In this document: in pieces, positions 59,748 through 64,000 of the stretch
Position numbering within the stretch: position 1 is the stretch's first letter
Layout of the letters: each line of letters begins with the position of its first letter
NCBI GenBank assembly: GCA_045591035.1
Contig: JAZNSG010000003.1
Span: 1-64,000 of the forward strand
Direction of reading: 5' to 3'
Source of the DNA: SIG440 sp045591035
GTDB lineage: Bacteria; Bacillota; Clostridia; Monoglobales; Monoglobaceae
DNA: 64,000 nucleotides
Program-made: the position numbers and the translations under genes
The notes under the pieces: model-generated
Databases searched by the model: none
The model's input: only the letters and a program-made list of their open reading frames with translations
Told to the model about the DNA's origin: nothing

Positions 59748-60560
59748 TTATTCCTGGGTTTCATCAGCCTCGGGCTTGTTAAGTGAAACAACCATTCTTC
59801 TGTTAGGTTCTTCACCAATGCTGTAAGTCTTTATTTTGGGGTTGTTTTGAAGAGCTGCGTGAATAATGCGTCTCTCGTTTGCTGTCATTGGTTCAAGGGT
59901 AATGGACTTTTTGTCCTTAAGAACACTTCTTTCAAGACCGTGCGCAAGTCTAACAAGAGTTGCCTCTCTTTTTGTGCGGTAGCCTTCTGTGTCAAGAGTA
60001 ACTTTTACGTAAGGCATATTCTTGTCTCTGTTTACATAGAGAACGGTAAGCATCTGAACTGCATCGATTGTGTCTCCTCGTTTTCCGATAAGAAGGCCCA
60101 TCTTGTCACCGGAAATATCAATGTAAATAACATTTTTTTCAAGCTTGATATGGAGTTCAAACTTTAGACCAATTTTTGTAAGTACTTCAGATACAAAGTA
60201 TTTAGCATCGTCTACTGCTGTTTTTGGAATGACAAAGTCGTCATTAACTTCGTGTTTGGGTGCTTTTGCAACAGCCGGTGCTTTTTCGGGCTTTGCTTGT
60301 TTTTCGTCGGAAGTGGGGGTTTTTTCAGCAGCATGCTTTTTTTCGGATTTCTGAGCAGGTGCGGGAGCAGCCTTTTTTTCGTCAGACTTTCTCCATGCAA
60401 TGATATCTACCTCAGAGCCAACCAAAAATTTCATAAGGCCTTTGCCGATTTCGCGAGTTACATCATATGCAACCTCGTCCTTTGAAACTCCTAAGTCTTT
60501 TGCCGCGAGTTCAACGGCTTCATCTACGGTTTTTGCGGTTTTTTCTACCTTTTCGAACAT
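59748..60560 (-). CDS. khpB: KhpB/Jag (EloR) RNA-binding protein
   Basis: RNA-binding partner of KhpA. The 270-residue protein has a Jag_N domain (1-55), a low-complexity Ala/Lys/Pro linker (about 60-105), a KH domain (about 118-195, with LLIGKRGDTIDAVQML) and an R3H domain with MTANERRIIHAAL (about 224-236). It begins 41 bases inside yidC in another frame; its AGAAGGAG ribosome site is in the yidC coding region. In Bacillota jag always follows yidC; the overlap suggests translational coupling. Confidence 0.94.
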   Translation of the reverse strand: MFEKVEKTAKTVDEAVELAAKDLGVSKDEVAYDVTREIGKGLMKFLVGSEVDIIAWRKSDEKKAAPAPAQKSEKKHAAEKTPTSDEKQAKPEKAPAVAKAPKHEVNDDFVIPKTAVDDAKYFVSEVLTKIGLKFELHIKLEKNVIYIDISGDKMGLLIGKRGDTIDAVQMLTVLYVNRDKNMPYVKVTLDTEGYRTKREATLVRLAHGLERSVLKDKKSITLEPMTANERRIIHAALQNNPKIKTYSIGEEPNRRMVVSLNKPEADETQE

Positions 60561-61596
60561 TTTCTATCTCTCCTTCTAATTCTTCCAGGCTGATATCAAT
60601 CTTAAAGTATTTTGTAACAAGGGTGTGCTGAACCATTTGAATTATGTTGCTTGTTATCCAATAAAGACCTACAGCTGCAGGAAGTGTAAATGCAAACCAT
60701 GCCGAGAAAAAGGGCATAATTGTGGTCATTGTTTTCATTGTTTCGCTGCCGGAATTTGCGGGAAGCTTTTGTGCAGCTTTCTCTTCTTCAGACAAAATAA
60801 GATGCTTATCCGGCTTTTCACCCTTTTGCTTTTTGTTGGGTGATGTAATTTTGGCGGATATAAAAGATGTCAATCCTGAAAGAACAGGGATAATCCAAAG
60901 TAGGTAGACATCTTTTGTAAGATTTGAAACCTTGCCGATGAATATGCCGAGGAATTTGTTGAAATCGGGTGTAGCAGCAAGATTCATACCAAGGAAATCA
61001 AAGTTTATGAGCTTTGATTTGAGTTCGGGATTCCAACCGGAAATCAGGGTGTTGTCCAGAATATCCCGGTTATCGAAGAGAAGCTGAGCCATCTGGATTT
61101 CGTGCTGCCCGAAGGTGTTGTTGCGCATAGCTTTCTCATAGGTAACGGGAATTACGGACTTGAGACTTTCGGGAAGCTTATCCATATTTGTACTTGCCCA
61201 GATATTGATTGATTCGCCAATTCTCCAGATATCTCCGGGGTCAACGCCCAACATATACATAATGGGCTTTCTCACAACGTAAAAAAGAGCAAATATAATG
61301 GGAAGCTGAATAAACATGGGCAAACACCCACTTGCGGGGCTTATACCGTACTTTTGGTACAGCTTCATTGTTTCTTTGTTTAGACGGTCTTTGTCGTTTT
61401 CGTATTTTTTTTGAATAGCCATAAGAAGCGGCTGAATTTTTTGGGTTTTTGCCATGGACTTTTTCTGTTTCAATTCTAACGGGAAAAGAACAAGCTTTAC
61501 AAAAATTGTAAAGAATATAATGGCAAAACCATAGTTTTTGAATATTCCGTAGAAAAGGTTCAAAATCCAACCAAGGGCTAACATAATATAGGTCAT
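60520..61596 (-). CDS. yidC: Membrane protein insertase YidC/OxaA
   Basis: Insertase that catalyses membrane integration of proteins, alone or with SecYEG. The 358-residue protein has the conserved 60KD_IMP core: the first helix region ILNLFYGIFKNYGFAIIFFTIFVKLVLFPL (within the first 45 residues), a GCLPMFIQLPIIFALFYVV helix and the C-terminal ALYWITSN-like segment (VGLYWITSNIIQ). No lipoprotein signal, unlike many Bacillota YidCs. ATG 61596 follows GGAGG; ORF extension to 61611 uses TTG within that site. Confidence 0.94.
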   Translation of the reverse strand: MTYIMLALGWILNLFYGIFKNYGFAIIFFTIFVKLVLFPLELKQKKSMAKTQKIQPLLMAIQKKYENDKDRLNKETMKLYQKYGISPASGCLPMFIQLPIIFALFYVVRKPIMYMLGVDPGDIWRIGESINIWASTNMDKLPESLKSVIPVTYEKAMRNNTFGQHEIQMAQLLFDNRDILDNTLISGWNPELKSKLINFDFLGMNLAATPDFNKFLGIFIGKVSNLTKDVYLLWIIPVLSGLTSFISAKITSPNKKQKGEKPDKHLILSEEEKAAQKLPANSGSETMKTMTTIMPFFSAWFAFTLPAAVGLYWITSNIIQMVQHTLVTKYFKIDISLEELEGEIENVRKGRKNRKNRR

Positions 61597-61638
61597 ATCA
61601 GTGTCCTCCAACCTGTGTGTAATAGGTGTTTATGGAAT

Positions 61639-61857
61639 CTAAGGAAAATCAATTCCGCCTTTTGAAAATGGGTTGCATCTCAAAATCCGCCATATCGCTT
61701 TTATCATACCTTTAAAAGGACCGTATTTTTTGATTGCCAGAATTGCATACTCGGAGCAAGTCGGATAAAACTTGCAGCGTGGTGGAGTAAGTGGCGAAAT
61801 AAAACGTCGGTAAAATTGTATTATTCCAATGAAAATCTGTGAAAAAAGCTTAGTCAT
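61639..61857 (-). CDS. yidD: Membrane protein insertion efficiency factor YidD
   Basis: A 72-residue YidD/DUF37 protein with the conserved CKFYPTCSEYAILAIKKYGPFKG core (C and PTCS) and CNPFSKGGIDFP. It is thought to assist YidC. It overlaps rnpA by 8 bases, and lies between rnpA and yidC in the standard order. Confidence 0.93.
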   Translation of the reverse strand: MTKLFSQIFIGIIQFYRRFISPLTPPRCKFYPTCSEYAILAIKKYGPFKGMIKAIWRILRCNPFSKGGIDFP

Positions 61858-62203
61858 TTTTCAAAACCTCAAGCTCTTTTGCGGCGGACAAAAAGTCGTG
61901 TGTAAGGGTTGAAAAATTCGCATACGCGGTTTTTCCCCTTGCAACCAAAATGAAATCATAGCCATTTTTCAAAAGAAAAAGTTCGTTGCGGAAAACTTCT
62001 CGCAAACGTCGTTTTGCACGGTTTCTGATAACAGCCTTTCCGATTTTTTTGCTGACCGTAATGCCAAGGCGGTTAAACCCAAGACTGTTTTGTCGGGAAT
62101 AAACCACCAGCGTCGGGCGGACGCAGGATTTGCCCTTTGAATAAATTCGTTTGAATTGTGAATTGAGATTCAAAATTTCAAATCTCTGGGCAGTACTTGA
62201 CAT
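61850..62203 (-). CDS. rnpA: Ribonuclease P protein component
   Basis: Protein subunit of RNase P, which removes tRNA 5' leaders. The 117-residue protein has the basic RNR motif with VIRNRAKRRLREVFR (about 60-74) and FNRLGITVSKKIGKA. ATG 62203 follows AGGAGAATTTTT; the 27-residue longer frame is not conserved. Between rpmH and yidD. Confidence 0.94.
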   Translation of the reverse strand: MSSTAQRFEILNLNSQFKRIYSKGKSCVRPTLVVYSRQNSLGFNRLGITVSKKIGKAVIRNRAKRRLREVFRNELFLLKNGYDFILVARGKTAYANFSTLTHDFLSAAKELEVLKND

Positions 62204-62292
62204 AAAAATTCTCCTAAGCAAAAATACCGGCACCACGGAAGATGGTGCCGCTGAAAAGGCCATAATAGTCAAAAAGACGCACAAAGGCGTCT

Positions 62293-62427
62293 TTAGGCTG
62301 ACAATTTCTTTCTGCCTTTAAGTCTTCTTCTTGCTAAAACCTTGCGGCCATTGCTTGTAGACATTCTTTTTCTAAAACCATGTTCTTTGGCTCTGTGTCT
62401 TTTCTTAGGTTGAAATGTTCTGAGCAT
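62293..62427 (-). CDS. rpmH: 50S ribosomal protein L34
   Basis: Small basic 50S protein. The 44-residue frame reads MLRTFQPKKRHRAKEHGF, then RKRMSTSNGRKVLARRRL and KGRKKLSA, an unmistakable L34. ATG (CAT at 62425-62427 on the plus strand) follows GGAGGGGAA. It is first in rpmH-rnpA-yidD-yidC-jag, divergent from dnaA. Confidence 0.97.
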   Translation of the reverse strand: MLRTFQPKKRHRAKEHGFRKRMSTSNGRKVLARRRLKGRKKLSA

Positions 62428-62509
62428 TAAAATTCCCCTCCAAACTCAAGATAATCTAATTGTATAAATAATAAGTAGTTTATACTTAATCTGCCAAACA
62501 GCACTACTT

Positions 62510-62538
62510 ATTTTAGCATAAGAACCAAAGTTTGTCAA
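62510..62538 (-). promoter_or_regulatory. Promoter of rpmH operon
   Basis: Minus strand TTGACA (62533-62538), 17-bp spacer, TAAAAT (62510-62515). Confidence 0.72.
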
Positions 62539-62682
62539 GACTTTGTTGGGGGAATTTTTTCAAAAAAATTTTTTCATTGACAAAACCACATATGTTGTAA
62601 GGAATAAATAAAGTACGGGCAATATTTTGTGCTTTTGTGAGACTTCTCAAAATTTCTCAGTTGGTTTTGGCAGATTTTTATG

Positions 62683-62711
62683 TTGAAAAAAGAATAAAAG
62701 TCTGTTATTAT
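62683..62711 (+). promoter_or_regulatory. Promoter of dnaA
   Basis: TTGAAA (62683-62688), 17-bp spacer, TATTAT (62706-62711), about 90 bases before the dnaA start. Confidence 0.6.
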
Positions 62712-62802
62712 ATATAAGGTATATGATTAATTGAAAAATAAAATGGATTCTTGTGGGCAAAACCCACTTAAGATACAGCAATACCTGAAAGGAGTTTTAC
62801 AT

Positions 62803-64000
62803 TTGGAAGAACTGGCACGTATTTGGAATAAGGTGACGGAGGAGCTTTCAAAAGACATTACAACCGTGGCTTTTGATTCCTGGATAAAGCCCATTCATCC
62901 TGAGTCTATTGACGAAACGAAGATTACATTGACTGTTCCGTTTTCAGTAAACAAAAATATGATAATGACAAAATATTTTTCGCTTATTGAAAGCTGTCTC
63001 GAGATGGTAACATCTCACAAATTTGATATTGAGGTGAAAGTTGACGACGAAAACAATGAGAGTGGGAATGTTGACCCTATCACTGTTGAGAATACTCTTA
63101 ACTCCAAGTATAATTTTTCATCATTCGTTGTTGGTAACAATAATAATCTTGCGTACTTTGCGTCACTAGCTGTGGCTGAACGTCCGGCTAAGACCTATAA
63201 TCCTTTGTTTTTGTATGGCGGAAGCGGACTTGGAAAGACACATCTTATGCAGGCAATAGGTAACTTCTATCGTGAAAATTACCCTAAGAAGAAGGTGCTT
63301 TATACCACCAGTGAAAAGTTTACATACGAGCTTGTTACTGCAATCCGTGAAAAAACCAACCAGGCATTTCGCAACAAGTATCGTAAGGTTGACCTTTTGC
63401 TTATTGATGATGTGCAGTTCTTTGCCAACAAGGAGTCTGCCCAGGAAGAGTTTTTCCACACATTTAACGCTCTTTATGACAGCGACAAGCAGATTGTTCT
63501 AACATCGGACAGGCTTCCCTCGGAGATACCTCAGCTTACTGACAGGCTTAAAAGCAGGTTCAACAGCGGACTTCTTGCAGATGTTCAGCCGCCGGATTTT
63601 GAAACCCGTATGGCGATATTGAAGAGCAAAATACAGAGTGAGTATTTGTCGGTGGATGAAGAAATTGTTGAGTTCATTGCCGACAGTATAAAATCAAATG
63701 TCCGTGACCTTGAGGGTGCTGTTAAGCGTATTTTGGTTTATGCCGGAATAAGACGTACAAACGAGATTTCTATGGAACTTGCTACTGCGGCGCTGCGGGA
63801 TATTTTGTCTACACAGCCGAAACGGACCATTTCGCCGAGTCTTATTATTGATGAGGTAGAAAAATATTATCATCTTTCAAGAGGTTCAATAATATCTTCA
63901 AAACGTTCAAAGGACGTAGCGCTTCCGAGACAGATTGCTATGTATATTTGCCGGGAACTTCTTGATGACCCGTCCTTCCCCAAAATAGGCGAGGCTTTTG
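62803..64000 (+). CDS. dnaA: Chromosomal replication initiator DnaA (cut by the window edge)
   Basis: AAA+ initiator that unwinds the origin. The frame stays open from TTG 62803 to the last base, about 399 codons; the 3' end is beyond the window. Domain I starts MEELARIWNKVTEELSK; the AAA+ domain has Walker A GGSGLGKT (139-146) and Walker B LLLIDDVQFF (about 197-206), and the DNA-binding helix-turn-helix of domain IV is reached (SKDVALPRQIAMYICREL, about 366-383). TTG start follows AAAGGAG. Linker domain II is very short, as in other Clostridia. Confidence 0.97.
   Translation, partial: MEELARIWNKVTEELSKDITTVAFDSWIKPIHPESIDETKITLTVPFSVNKNMIMTKYFSLIESCLEMVTSHKFDIEVKVDDENNESGNVDPITVENTLNSKYNFSSFVVGNNNNLAYFASLAVAERPAKTYNPLFLYGGSGLGKTHLMQAIGNFYRENYPKKKVLYTTSEKFTYELVTAIREKTNQAFRNKYRKVDLLLIDDVQFFANKESAQEEFFHTFNALYDSDKQIVLTSDRLPSEIPQLTDRLKSRFNSGLLADVQPPDFETRMAILKSKIQSEYLSVDEEIVEFIADSIKSNVRDLEGAVKRILVYAGIRRTNEISMELATAALRDILSTQPKRTISPSLIIDEVEKYYHLSRGSIISSKRSKDVALPRQIAMYICRELLDDPSFPKIGEAF

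Larger units (their letters stand above)
62428..62802. other. rpmH-dnaA intergenic region (375 bases), possible origin segment
   Basis: AT-rich divergent spacer with the rpmH promoter, the dnaA promoter, an inverted repeat in the rpmH leader (62470-62512) and a hairpin GTGGG/CCCAC near 62753-62767. In Bacillota such a region is often an origin half, but I see no consensus DnaA box (TTATNCACA); TTGCCCACA near 62755 differs at two positions. Any full origin might be in the dnaA-dnaN gap outside the window. Confidence 0.6.

Noticed and set aside
62753..62763. Possible DnaA box (TTGCCCACA on the minus strand)
   Set aside because: Two mismatches to TTATNCACA and it lies in a simple hairpin; no cluster of boxes supports it.
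1..64000. CRISPR array, prophage or transposase genes
   Set aside because: No regularly spaced repeats with unique spacers, and no integrase, transposase or phage structural protein among the reading frames.

Overview
The window looks like a stretch of a low-to-moderate GC, endospore-forming Clostridia-type (Bacillota) chromosome. Grounds: a complete ctsR-mcsA-mcsB-clpC operon, a SpoIIIE/FtsK translocase, a Noc-type ParB, a SpoIIQ-like LytM-fold membrane protein, the YfmF/YfmH M16 pair, KhpA/KhpB, SLH-domain cell-surface proteins, an S12 with the insertion usual in Clostridia, strong AGGAGG ribosome sites and many TTG/GTG starts. It is almost entirely core chromosome. I see no prophage, transposase gene, CRISPR array, rRNA or tRNA.

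Layout. (1) 1-2.8 kb, minus: small alarmone synthetase, proA, LOG-family hydrolase. (2) 2.9-10.7 kb, plus: PLP methionine gamma-lyase-like protein, noc, LytM protein, uppP, ftsK/spoIIIE, HU, a TSCPD protein. (3) 10.9-17.4 kb, plus: a str-type cluster (L7Ae-like, rpsL, rpsG, fusA, tuf) lacking rpoBC, interrupted by two elaborate inverted-repeat regions, then trxB. (4) 17.5-22.0 kb, minus: clpC-mcsB-mcsA-ctsR with a perfect CtsR operator. (5) 22.2-26.3 kb, plus: azlCD, then a Fur-family regulator (Zur-like) with a zinc-type ABC transporter. (6) 26.4-33.6 kb, plus: yfmF/yfmH, lgt, ylxM-ffh, rpsP-khpA-rimM-trmD. (7) 33.7-47.8 kb, plus: an unrecognised zinc-ribbon membrane protein, nadD-yqeK-lcp-rsfS-leuS, an HD protein, nadE, rnmV, an OPT transporter with a PqqD-like partner, and rpsF-ssb-rpsR. 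(8) 48.1-53.8 kb, plus: two SLH proteins flanking a U32 enzyme. (9) 53.9-59.6 kb, minus: an arginine operon argC-J-B-R-D-F with the repressor gene inside it and ARG boxes at its promoter. (10) 59.7-62.4 kb, minus: rpmH-rnpA-yidD-yidC-jag. (11) 62.8 kb to the end, plus: dnaA, cut by the window edge.

How it works together: translation (ribosomal proteins, EF-G, EF-Tu, LeuRS, RimM, TrmD, RsfS), membrane protein targeting and insertion (Ffh, YlxM, YidC, YidD, Lgt), protein quality control (CtsR/McsAB/ClpC), zinc uptake, arginine synthesis and envelope assembly dominate. Several regulatory circuits can be read from DNA: the CtsR box, ARG boxes, a Fur-like palindrome at the zinc operon, an attenuator-like leader before rimM and a structured S12-S7 spacer. 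The usual promoter form is a -35 TTGACA-like hexamer, a 17-bp spacer often ending in TGG, and TAAAAT or TATAAT.

No obviously novel multi-gene system is present. The most unusual items are the 132-bp tandem foldback repeats before fusA, the nested inverted-repeat element after tuf (which shares a core motif with them), the orphan zinc-ribbon/propeller-like membrane protein, and the orientation of translation genes relative to dnaA, which suggests that the replication origin may not lie just upstream of dnaA.
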